From NCBI GenBank assembly GCA_963677375.2, contig CAXXIF010000011.1, forward strand, positions 139,304-203,303: DNA of 64,000 nt, written 5' to 3'. Below the pieces are notes generated by a model. It was not told the DNA's origin and did no database searches. It was given only the letters and a program-made list of their open reading frames with translations. Source of the DNA: Pseudaeromonas sp963677375. Lineage in GTDB: Bacteria > Pseudomonadota > Gammaproteobacteria > Enterobacterales > Aeromonadaceae. Both the position numbers and the translations under genes were made by a program. This document shows positions 1 through 6,906 of this stretch, one piece after another; position 1 is the first letter of the stretch, and every line of letters starts with the position of its first letter.

Positions 1-346
1 TATAGAGAAATTGCGCTAGCTTGGTGGCTGGAGCCAGTCGATAGGGTATCCCGGCGCGCCACAACAACCAGGCGGTGCGCCAGCGGGAAAACAGTGCAAT
101 CGCCACATCGAACTGCCCTTGCCGCAGTCGACGCAGCAGGGCAATCTGCTCGGCCCGGCTCGCCTTGACCCCCGGATCAAGAATGACCTGATCGATCCAG
201 GGACAGAGCTCGGCCAGCGCAGCGGTATAGGGCGGAACCAGTGCCGTCACATGGCAGTCGCACGACGCCTTGAGCATGGCGAAGCTGGGCCAGGCCAGCA
301 TGAAATCGCCAATCTTGTCGTTACGCACCACCAGAATACGTTGCAT
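1..346 (-). CDS. Glycosyltransferase family 9 (heptosyltransferase-like), 5' part only
   Basis: Only the N-terminal 115 or so codons are present; the gene runs off the left edge. The start is the ATG at 346, preceded by GGAGAG at a good distance. The translation begins MQRILVVRNDKIGDFMLAWP, the usual opening of GT9 heptosyltransferases (WaaC/WaaF/WaaQ type), with a Rossmann-like first strand followed by the DKIGD motif. Enzymes of this family add heptose from ADP-heptose to the LPS inner core on the cytoplasmic face of the inner membrane. It is divergent from coaD, an arrangement often seen in gammaproteobacteria where coaD sits at the edge of LPS core genes. The exact acceptor cannot be told from this part. 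Confidence 0.8.
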   Translation of the reverse strand, partial: MQRILVVRNDKIGDFMLAWPSFAMLKASCDCHVTALVPPYTAALAELCPWIDQVILDPGVKASRAEQIALLRRLRQGQFDVAIALFSRWRTAWLLWRAGIPYRLAPATKLAQFLY

Positions 347-452
347 CGTCGCTCTCCTTCACCGCAATGGCGGCTATTCTTGCCAAAGGCCGTACCTTTC
401 ACAAGCAGGCAACCGTATAATTCACCAAGAATTTTCCGCGAGGATCTATGTG

Positions 453-950
453 ATGCACACCAAGGCTATATTTCCCGGAACCTTTGACCCGTTAACCCTC
501 GGGCATCAGGATCTGATCGCCCGTGCCGCCGGTATTTTCGATGAGGTGATCGTGGCCATCGCCATGAGTCCGGGCAAACGCCCGCTCTTCAGCCTGGAGG
601 AGCGCATCACCTTGGCTCGTCAAAGCTGTGCGCCCTATGCGCAGGTTCGGGTGGAAGGGTTCAGCGGTCTGCTCATCGATTTTGCTCGTCAGCAAGGCGC
701 CAACGTACTGGTGCGCGGTATTCGCTCCATGACTGATTTCGACTATGAAAATCAGCTGGCGGGTATGTACCGGCAGCTCATGCCTGAGTTGGAAGTTCTA
801 TTTCTGCCATCCCGTAGCGAGCTCAGTTGCGTCACCTCCAGCCTAGTGCGTGAAGTGGCCCTGCACGGCGGCGACGTCAGACCCTTCGTCAGTACCGAAG
901 TCGCCAGTGCGGTGCAGGCCAAACGACAGCAAGTTCCCCAGCAGAATTAA
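453..950 (+). CDS. coaD: Phosphopantetheine adenylyltransferase
   Basis: CoaD transfers AMP from ATP to 4'-phosphopantetheine, the penultimate step of coenzyme A synthesis in the cytoplasm. The 165-residue product has the usual family length. It shows the nucleotidyltransferase motif GTFDPLTLGH near residue 10 and the distal SSLVREVA motif near residue 128. I chose the ATG at 453, with GAGGA about 9 bases upstream; a GTG at 450 is in frame directly before it. Longer in-frame extensions upstream overlap the divergent glycosyltransferase promoter region and carry no family similarity. The gene ends tail to tail with mutM, overlapping it by 4 bases. Confidence 0.96.
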   Translation: MHTKAIFPGTFDPLTLGHQDLIARAAGIFDEVIVAIAMSPGKRPLFSLEERITLARQSCAPYAQVRVEGFSGLLIDFARQQGANVLVRGIRSMTDFDYENQLAGMYRQLMPELEVLFLPSRSELSCVTSSLVREVALHGGDVRPFVSTEVASAVQAKRQQVPQQN

Positions 951-1759
951 CGCTGACACAGGCGGCAGTAGACGGTGGTTCTCTGCCCCTGCCGCAACTC
1001 TTCCAGCGGATGACCGCAGCGGACACACGCCTGCCCAGCCCGGCCATAGACTCGCAACTCCTGAACGAAATACCCTGGCCTGCCATCGGCGCGGGTGAAA
1101 TCCTTGAGCGTGGTGCCACCCTGCCGGATCGCCCGCTCCAGCACCGCCTTGACCTCAGCCACCAGCCGTTCGCACTCCTCCAGACTCAGGGTCGAGGCAC
1201 CGCGTCTGGGATCTATACCCGCGGCAAACAACGACTCGTTGGCATAAATATTCCCGACCCCGACCACTAGCTGGTTATCCATCAGCCAGGGCTTGATGGC
1301 GCTGTGTTTGCGGCGATTGCGCTGATACAGATACTCGCCGCTGAACGCCTCGGTCAGAGGCTCTGGCCCCAAAGTAGCCAGCAGCGGATGCTGATGGGGG
1401 TCATCCGGGGTCCAGAGCAGAGCGCCGAAACGACGGGCATCGTTGAGCCGCAGCAACTTGCCGTTATCCAGTTCGATATCCACATGATCATGTTTTTCCA
1501 CCGCAGCACCTATGGGCAGGATGCGCAATCGCCCCGACATTCCCAGATGCAGGATGGCGGTGCCCAGGGTGGAGTAGAGCAGCAGATACTTGGCGCGCCG
1601 CTCAACGCGTTCGATGGAGCAACCCACCAGCTGCTGGATCTCGGTCGGGATTGGCCAGCGCAAGGACGGAGTCCGGACCACGACACGAGTCACCGTATGT
1701 CCGAGTAACCAGGGGCTGATCCCCTGTTTGCTGACCTCGACTTCGGGTAGTTCGGGCAT
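947..1759 (-). CDS. mutM: Formamidopyrimidine-DNA glycosylase (Fpg)
   Basis: MutM removes oxidised purines such as 8-oxoguanine and cleaves the abasic strand. The 270-residue protein starts MPELPEVEV, giving the catalytic Pro2 and Glu3. The C-terminus carries the zinc finger CVRCGHPL followed by YCRLCQR, with four cysteines. The start ATG at 1759 is preceded by AAGGAA. The last codons overlap the coaD stop on the other strand. Length and both active-site regions are intact, so I regard it as functional. Confidence 0.97.
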   Translation of the reverse strand: MPELPEVEVSKQGISPWLLGHTVTRVVVRTPSLRWPIPTEIQQLVGCSIERVERRAKYLLLYSTLGTAILHLGMSGRLRILPIGAAVEKHDHVDIELDNGKLLRLNDARRFGALLWTPDDPHQHPLLATLGPEPLTEAFSGEYLYQRNRRKHSAIKPWLMDNQLVVGVGNIYANESLFAAGIDPRRGASTLSLEECERLVAEVKAVLERAIRQGGTTLKDFTRADGRPGYFVQELRVYGRAGQACVRCGHPLEELRQGQRTTVYCRLCQR

Positions 1760-1854
1760 AACGCATTCCTTTCATCACAAACTGTTAACAACAGCGGCTA
1801 TTGTGACCCAAGGCTGGCGCCTATGCACCTGCCGACAGCGCCGAATCGCAGGCA

Positions 1855-1884
1855 TAAAAAAACCCGACCGAAGTCGGGTTCTTT
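1855..1884 (-). terminator. Rho-independent terminator after rpmBG
   Basis: An 8-bp stem (1861-1868 with 1873-1880) closed by a CGAA tetraloop is followed, on the minus strand, by a run of seven T (plus-strand A at 1856-1862). It lies just after the rpmG stop codon in the direction of the rpmBG operon. Confidence 0.85.
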
Positions 1885-1903
1885 TCAAGCAAGGCACGAT
1901 CAA

Positions 1904-2071
1904 TTACTTGATCTTGCCTTCCTTGTAGATCACATGCTGACGAACAACGGGATCAAATTTCTTGATTTCCATCTTCTCAGGCATGGTGCGCTTGTTCTTG
2001 GTCGTAGTGTAGAAATGACCAGTACCGGCGCTGGAGTTCAAGCGGATTTTTTCGCGTACACCTTTAGCCAT
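1904..2071 (-). CDS. rpmG: 50S ribosomal protein L33
   Basis: A 55-residue reading frame starting MAKGVREKIRLNSSAGTGHF and ending EGKIK is a clear L33, a small protein of the large ribosomal subunit near the E site. It lies 11 bases downstream of rpmB in the same operon. There is no CxxC zinc ribbon, so it is the cysteine-free form that does not bind zinc. The start ATG at 2071 has GGAG upstream. Confidence 0.96.
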   Translation of the reverse strand: MAKGVREKIRLNSSAGTGHFYTTTKNKRTMPEKMEIKKFDPVVRQHVIYKEGKIK

Positions 2072-2082
2072 GATCTATCTCC

Positions 2083-2316
2083 TTACACTTCACCGCGGGC
2101 GCGCAGATCAACAAGAACTGCTTCAATACCCAGTTTGTCAATGATACGCATGCCCTTGGTGGATACACGCAGCTTGACGAAACGCTTCTCGCCTTCAACC
2201 CAGAAACGGTGAGTTTGCAGGTTAGGCAGGAAACGACGACGGGTCGCGTTTTTAGCGTGGGAACGGTTGTTACCCACTGCCGGACGCTTACCGGTTACTT
2301 GGCATACTCTAGACAT
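2083..2316 (-). CDS. rpmB: 50S ribosomal protein L28
   Basis: The 77-residue protein begins MSRVCQVTGKRPAVGNNRSH, the classic L28 N-terminus, and matches the family in length. The ATG at 2316 is chosen because the L28 sequence begins there; the in-frame codons upstream lie in the leader after the promoter. It is the first gene of the rpmB-rpmG operon, with a clear sigma-70 promoter about 85 bases upstream and a GC-rich leader hairpin. Confidence 0.96.
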   Translation of the reverse strand: MSRVCQVTGKRPAVGNNRSHAKNATRRRFLPNLQTHRFWVEGEKRFVKLRVSTKGMRIIDKLGIEAVLVDLRARGEV

Positions 2317-2360
2317 GTCAGTCTCTCCAAATCTTACTTCTTTTGCTCGAGCATTTCTCA

Positions 2361-2429
2361 GCCCCGCTGGCCTGTTGCGGGGCCACATAGAAGGCGGCAT
2401 TTTATACAGCATCGCTCGGCGAAGATCAA
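2361..2429 (-). promoter_or_regulatory. Sigma-70 promoter and leader hairpin of rpmB-rpmG
   Basis: On the minus strand a TTGATC -35 box (2424-2429) and a TATAAA -10 box (2401-2406) are separated by exactly 17 bases. Transcription would start near 2394. The leader then contains a 7-bp stem (GCCCCGC at 2361-2367 with GCGGGGC at 2377-2383). Whether the hairpin controls anything is unknown; autogenous control is a possibility because this is a ribosomal protein operon. Confidence 0.65.
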
Positions 2430-2451
2430 GCAAAAGCCAAGCGGTGATCGG

Positions 2452-3126
2452 CTATAGCCAACCACGCTCGGCAAAGGAAACCGTTTCACCGTCACCAATG
2501 ACCAGATGATCAAGCACCCGCACATCGATGAGACCCAGGGCCGCGCAGATGCGGTCGGTCAGGCTTCGGTCTGCCCGGCTAGGCTCAGCCACGCCGGACG
2601 GGTGATTATGGCAGAGGATCACTGCTGCTGCATTATATTTGAGCACCGTCTGTACCACTTCCCGTGGATAGACGCTGGCCGCGTCGATCGTTCCCCAAAA
2701 TAGTTCGGTGAAATGCAGCACCCGATGCTGATTATCCAGCAACAGCAGAGCAAAGACCTCTTGCCGCCGGTCCCGCAACCGGGCCTGCAAGAAGCGTCGG
2801 GTCGCCGTCGGGCTGGTCAAGGGGTCACCCCGCTTCATCACCTCATCCAGATAACGGCAGCTCATCTCCAGCACCGCCTGCAGTTGCACAAATTTGGCTT
2901 CCCCCAGCCCATGGGCCTGACAAAACTGCCGTTGCTCGGCGGCAAACAGCCCGCGCAGGGAACCAAATTCCGCGAGCAGGCGGCGCGCCAGCTCCACCGC
3001 ATCCATGCCGGAGACCCCGGTACGCAGAAAGATGGCCAACAATTCGGCATCACTGAGCGCCGCTGCCCCTTTGCTCAGTAGCTTCTCTCTGGGCCTTTCG
3101 CTGGCAGGCCAATCGCGGATCGCCAT
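2452..3126 (-). CDS. radC: RadC family JAB/MPN-domain protein
   Basis: The 224-residue protein has an N-terminal helix-hairpin-helix-like region and a C-terminal JAB1/MPN metalloprotease-like domain with the HNHPSG motif followed by SRADRSLT. The start at 3126 (MAIRDWP) follows AAGGAGAAGG; longer in-frame starts have no such site. Despite the name, a role in DNA repair is not established for this family. It is divergent from coaBC, as in many gammaproteobacteria. Confidence 0.93.
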   Translation of the reverse strand: MAIRDWPASERPREKLLSKGAAALSDAELLAIFLRTGVSGMDAVELARRLLAEFGSLRGLFAAEQRQFCQAHGLGEAKFVQLQAVLEMSCRYLDEVMKRGDPLTSPTATRRFLQARLRDRRQEVFALLLLDNQHRVLHFTELFWGTIDAASVYPREVVQTVLKYNAAAVILCHNHPSGVAEPSRADRSLTDRICAALGLIDVRVLDHLVIGDGETVSFAERGWL

Positions 3127-3390
3127 TCCTTCTCCTTGTTGCTCGTTCCAACCCTGTCTATTGCGAGCACGATTCTTGCTGCACCTGCCGAAGCATCTCG
3201 GTGCCGAGCAGCCCTGAAGATAGCAACTCAAGTGGAACCAACCTCCTGTCAGCTCTCGGACTCTGTGCGTCACAACTGACAAATTGACATATGCCGGTGA
3301 TAGAACGGGGGTGTGATGGCGGCTTCTGCTCGCTGACCATCCCTTGTGATATTCTCTTGCCCTCGACCTGGTAGCAGGAATTAAAAACGT

Positions 3391-4590
3391 ATGGAACTGC
3401 GCGATAAACGCATATTACTGGGCGTCAGTGGTGGCATTGCCGCCTACAAGAGCGCCGAACTGGTGCGCCGTCTGCGCGATCAGGGCGCGGAGGTCCGGGT
3501 GGTGATGACCGACTCGGCCCGTGCTTTTATTACTCCCCTGACCCTGCAAGCGGTCTCCGGCCACGCGATTCCGGCCGGTGTGTTGGACCCAGCCAGTGAA
3601 TTGGGTATGAACCACATCGAGCTGGCCAAGTGGGCCGATCTGGTTCTGATTGCTCCAGCCACGGCCAATGTGATTGCCCGTCTGGCCTGTGGCATGGCCG
3701 ATGAATTGCTCACGACCCTGTGTCTGGCAACCCCGGCACCGGTCGCGGTGGCCCCGGCCATGAACCAGCAGATGTACTTGCATCAGGCTACTCAGGCCAA
3801 TCTGCAACTGCTGGCGCAACGCGGAGTGCAGATCTGGGGGCCAGCTTCCGGCACTCAGGCCTGTGGCGATATAGGTCCGGGGCGCATGCTGGACCCGAAC
3901 GATCTGGCCACCGAGTGCTTACGCTTCTTCGCTCGCCCCTCCCTGAATATCAAGGTGCTGATCACCGCAGGGCCGACCCGCGAAGCGCTGGACCCGGTCC
4001 GCTACATCAGCAATCACAGTTCAGGGAAAATGGGCTTCGCCATTGCCGCCGCCGCCGCGGAGCTGGGCGCCGAGGTGACCTTGGTTGCAGGCCCGGTCAA
4101 CCTGCCGACCCCGTCTGGCGTGCGCCGCATCGATGTGGAGAGCGCTCTGGAGATGCAGGCCACCGTAGCTGCTGAAATCGGGCCACAGCAAATATTTATT
4201 GGCTGCGCCGCCGTCGCCGATTACCGCGCCGTGAATATTGCCCCTCAAAAAATCAAGAAATCGGCCGATGAACTGACACTGACCCTGGTGAAGAACCCGG
4301 ACATTATCGCCGAGGTCGCCGCGCGTGCCGACAAACCCTTCGTCGTTGGTTTCGCCGCCGAGACCCGAGATGTTGAGCACTATGCCCTCGACAAGATGAC
4401 CCGCAAGGGGCTGGACATGATCGCCGCCAACGATGTGGCACGGGAAGGTCAGGGCTTTAACAGCGACAACAATGCACTGACCGTCTTCTGGGCCAATGGC
4501 CGACAGGAGCTGCCGCTGGCGGCAAAAACCGAGGTGGCCCGCCATCTCATGACACTCATCCTCAAGAAGTACCGACATGAAACAGATTGA
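3391..4590 (+). CDS. coaBC: Bifunctional phosphopantothenoylcysteine decarboxylase / phosphopantothenate-cysteine ligase
   Basis: CoaBC makes 4'-phosphopantetheine from phosphopantothenate and cysteine in the CoA pathway. The N-terminal flavoprotein half shows GVSGGIAAYK and the histidine in NHIELAKWADLVLIAPAT, plus the cysteine motif TQACGDIGPGRM near residue 160. The C-terminal ligase half begins near residue 185 (VLITAGPTREALDPVR) and carries NHSSGKMG. The length of 399 residues is normal. The dut gene starts inside its last codons (14-base overlap), indicating translational coupling. Together with coaD nearby, two CoA-pathway genes lie in this segment. Confidence 0.96.
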   Translation: MELRDKRILLGVSGGIAAYKSAELVRRLRDQGAEVRVVMTDSARAFITPLTLQAVSGHAIPAGVLDPASELGMNHIELAKWADLVLIAPATANVIARLACGMADELLTTLCLATPAPVAVAPAMNQQMYLHQATQANLQLLAQRGVQIWGPASGTQACGDIGPGRMLDPNDLATECLRFFARPSLNIKVLITAGPTREALDPVRYISNHSSGKMGFAIAAAAAELGAEVTLVAGPVNLPTPSGVRRIDVESALEMQATVAAEIGPQQIFIGCAAVADYRAVNIAPQKIKKSADELTLTLVKNPDIIAEVAARADKPFVVGFAAETRDVEHYALDKMTRKGLDMIAANDVAREGQGFNSDNNALTVFWANGRQELPLAAKTEVARHLMTLILKKYRHETD

Positions 4591-5032
4591 ACTGAAAATC
4601 ATAGACCCGCGTATCGGCCATGAATTCCCGCTGCCGGAGTACGCCACTCCGGGCTCAGCCGGTCTCGATCTGCGCGCCTGTCTGGATGCGGCCGTCGAGC
4701 TGGCGCCCGGCGCCACCACCCTGCTGCCCACAGGTCTGGCGATTCATATTGCCGATCCGGGGCTGTGTGCCACCATACTGCCGCGTTCCGGCCTCGGTCA
4801 TAAGCACGGCATAGTGCTGGGGAACCTGGTGGGTCTCATCGATTCCGACTACCAGGGTCAATTGATGGTCTCGGTCTGGAATCGCGGCCAGCAGAGCTTC
4901 ACCATCCAGCCCGGTGAGCGCATCGCCCAACTGGTGTTCCTGCCGGTGGTGCAAGCCAGCTTCACCATTGTCGATGAATTTGATAGCAGTGAGCGGGGCG
5001 AAGGGGGCTTTGGCTCCTCTGGCCGTCATTGA
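4577..5032 (+). CDS. dut: Deoxyuridine 5'-triphosphate nucleotidohydrolase (dUTPase)
   Basis: Dut hydrolyses dUTP to dUMP and pyrophosphate, keeping uracil out of DNA and supplying dTMP synthesis. All five motifs of trimeric dUTPases are visible: PGSAGLDLRA, PRSGLGHKHG, GLIDSDYQGQL with the catalytic Asp, ERIAQLVF, and the C-terminal RGEGGFGSSG arm. Its length is 151 residues. It overlaps the coaBC end, an arrangement widely conserved in gammaproteobacteria, with slmA following. Confidence 0.97.
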   Translation: MKQIELKIIDPRIGHEFPLPEYATPGSAGLDLRACLDAAVELAPGATTLLPTGLAIHIADPGLCATILPRSGLGHKHGIVLGNLVGLIDSDYQGQLMVSVWNRGQQSFTIQPGERIAQLVFLPVVQASFTIVDEFDSSERGEGGFGSSGRH

Positions 5033-5120
5033 TGGCCTGACCTGACTGCAGTATCGCCGTGGCATCGAGGCCACGGCGAATGGTTCCTCCATTGTCTTCT
5101 CGTTTAGGGATTATTCGGAC

Positions 5121-5735
5121 ATGACAAGTCAAATTGCCACGCCACCCACGTCACAAGCCCCCCATCGCCGTGAACAGATACTGCAGGCACTGGCCCATAT
5201 GCTGGAGCATCAGGCTGGCCAACGGATCACCACCAAGAGCCTGGCCGCCGAAGTGGGCGTCTCGGAGGCGGCCCTGTATCGCCACTTCCCCAGCAAGGCG
5301 CGGATGTTCGAGGGGCTAATCGACTTTATCGAGGAGACGCTGCTGTCTCGCGTCAATCTGATCCTGAGCGAAGAGAAAGATACCCTGGCCCGCTGCGAGA
5401 GCATCCTCCTGTTACTGTTGAAGTTTTCCGAGCTCAATCCCGGTATTACCCGCATTCTGACCGGAGATGCTTTGCAAGGGGAACATGAACGGCTACGGGA
5501 TCGGGTCACTCACATGTTCGACAAGCTCGAAAGCCAGCTCAAGCAGGTACTGCGCGAGCGCAAGCTACGGGAAGGCAAAGGGTTCTCGGTAGAAGAGGCT
5601 CAATTGGCTAATCTTCTGCTCGCTTACGTGGAGGGGCGACTCAGTCAGTTTGTCCGCAGCCAATTCCGCTTGCGACCCACCGCCAATTTCGACACCCAAT
5701 GGCAATTTATTCATAACCAGCTGCTACAAAGCTGA
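5121..5735 (+). CDS. slmA: Nucleoid occlusion factor SlmA
   Basis: SlmA is a TetR-fold DNA-binding protein that binds specific chromosomal sites and antagonises FtsZ polymerisation over the nucleoid. The 204-residue protein has an N-terminal helix-turn-helix (TTKSLAAEVGVSEAALYRHF, about residues 37-56). The C-terminal part (FVRSQFRLRPTANFDTQWQF) matches the SlmA subfamily rather than a drug-sensing TetR. Position after dut is the conserved location of slmA. Confidence 0.93.
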   Translation: MTSQIATPPTSQAPHRREQILQALAHMLEHQAGQRITTKSLAAEVGVSEAALYRHFPSKARMFEGLIDFIEETLLSRVNLILSEEKDTLARCESILLLLLKFSELNPGITRILTGDALQGEHERLRDRVTHMFDKLESQLKQVLRERKLREGKGFSVEEAQLANLLLAYVEGRLSQFVRSQFRLRPTANFDTQWQFIHNQLLQS

Positions 5736-5788
5736 ACATCGGATGGCGGGAGCTCGACTCTCCGCCGCTTACCTGCGAGGAGTCGCCT

Positions 5789-6619
5789 ATGGAAACTGAA
5801 ATGCTCGATAACGCCACACACTGGCTGACCAACAACCAGACCCTGCTCATCGAGTATGGCGTCAACATAGCTGCCGCCCTGCTCACCCTCTGCATCGGCT
5901 GGTTTGTGGCCAGTTTGCTGACCGGTGGCATGACGCGGCTGATGAAGGCGCGCCATCTGGACGCCACCATCACCGACTTCGTTGGCAATCTGGTGAAATA
6001 CGCCATTCTGGCCTTCGTATTCATCGCCGCCCTCAGTCGCATCGGCGTACAGACGGCCTCGTTTGTTGCGGTGATCGGTGCCGCCGGTCTGGCCGTGGGT
6101 CTGGCCCTGCAGGGCTCTCTCGCCAACTTTGCCTCCGGCGTCCTGATTATACTGTTCCGTCCTATCAAGGCGGGGGAGTTCGTCGAGGTTTCCGGCACCG
6201 CAGGTGTAGTCCAGACGGTGCAGATCTTCACGACCGTACTGACCACAGGCGACAACAAGATGATCGTTGTCCCGAACGGCACCATTCTGAATGGCACCAT
6301 CACCAACTTCTCGCGCATGGAGACCCGCCGGGTCGATATGAGCTTCAATCTCGCTTATGACGTCGATCTGCGCCATGCCAAGGAGTTACTGACCCGTCTG
6401 GTCAGCGAAGAGCCCCGTGTCCTGCCGACTCCGGCTCCGGTGATCGCCGTCGCCGCACTGACGGATACCGCAGTGCAGATCATAGTGCGCCCCTGGGTGA
6501 AGAATGGCGATTACTGGGATGTCTTCTTCTCGTTTCAAGAACGTGTCAGCCTGGCCTTCGAGGCTGAGGGATTCAAACGCCCGCTACCCCAGGTGGCCAT
6601 GCACGTCCCCAAGGCCTGA
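5789..6619 (+). CDS. mscS: Small-conductance mechanosensitive channel, MscS family
   Basis: MscS is a heptameric inner-membrane channel that releases solutes on hypo-osmotic shock. The 276-residue protein has three predicted membrane helices. TM3 shows the glycine/alanine pattern GAAGLAVGLALQGSLANFAS (about residues 109-128), followed by the beta domain (VVPNGTILNGTITNFS) and the C-terminal alpha/beta domain. The start ATG at 5789 has GAGGAG 8 bases upstream. Length is close to E. coli MscS. It lies downstream of slmA but with its own ribosome binding site and a 53-base gap. Confidence 0.92.
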   Translation: METEMLDNATHWLTNNQTLLIEYGVNIAAALLTLCIGWFVASLLTGGMTRLMKARHLDATITDFVGNLVKYAILAFVFIAALSRIGVQTASFVAVIGAAGLAVGLALQGSLANFASGVLIILFRPIKAGEFVEVSGTAGVVQTVQIFTTVLTTGDNKMIVVPNGTILNGTITNFSRMETRRVDMSFNLAYDVDLRHAKELLTRLVSEEPRVLPTPAPVIAVAALTDTAVQIIVRPWVKNGDYWDVFFSFQERVSLAFEAEGFKRPLPQVAMHVPKA

Positions 6620-6689
6620 CGCCGATGGCGCTGTAACTATATAACCAGACCCAAAACGAAGGCCTTGCCCCAATGAGGGCTTGTGAATC

Positions 6690-6800
6690 AAAGAGCCGGG
6701 GGCGAGGACGAAAAGCAGAGTGATGGCGGCAGGGATGCCGCCATCAAGCCTACAGGTATGTAGTCACGGCGTCTCTGCGTTCGTCCTGACCCCGACTTTT
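6690..6800. repeat. Structured intergenic element, copy 1 (three-stem palindromic repeat)
   Basis: An imperfect inverted repeat forms a long outer stem: GGGG..AGGACGAA..GCAGAG at about 6698-6720 pairs with CTCTGC.TTCGTCCT..CCCC at about 6773-6793. Inside are two smaller hairpins. The first, at 6721-6746, has 11-bp arms closed by a GGGA loop. The second, around 6749-6771, pairs GCC/GGC and TACA/TGTA. Copy 2 at 42237-42328 keeps the same inner sequences but has a different outer stem that is also self-complementary. No protein gene is plausible here. It lies between mscS and a terminator hairpin. Confidence 0.7.
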
Positions 6801-6836
6801 ACTCCAGGCAACAGATTACTGGAACAGAGCCACAAC

Positions 6837-6868
6837 AAAGGGCCGGACATAGTCCGGCCCTTTGGCTT
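6837..6868. terminator. Bidirectional terminator-like hairpin between mscS and the 6.9-kb gene
   Basis: A perfect 12-bp stem (AAAGGGCCGGAC, ATA loop, GTCCGGCCCTTT) spans 6837-6863. It has A/T runs on both sides, so it could end transcription of mscS and of the converging minus-strand gene. Confidence 0.7.
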
Positions 6869-6906
6869 GATGGCATACAGGGTGACAGAGCATCACCCGT
6901 GATGGA

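Noticed and set aside
6720..6902. 60-codon frame starting MMAAGMPPSS, with a counterpart at 42266
   Set aside because: Both are translations through the structured repeat element; similarity between them reflects the DNA repeat, not a protein.
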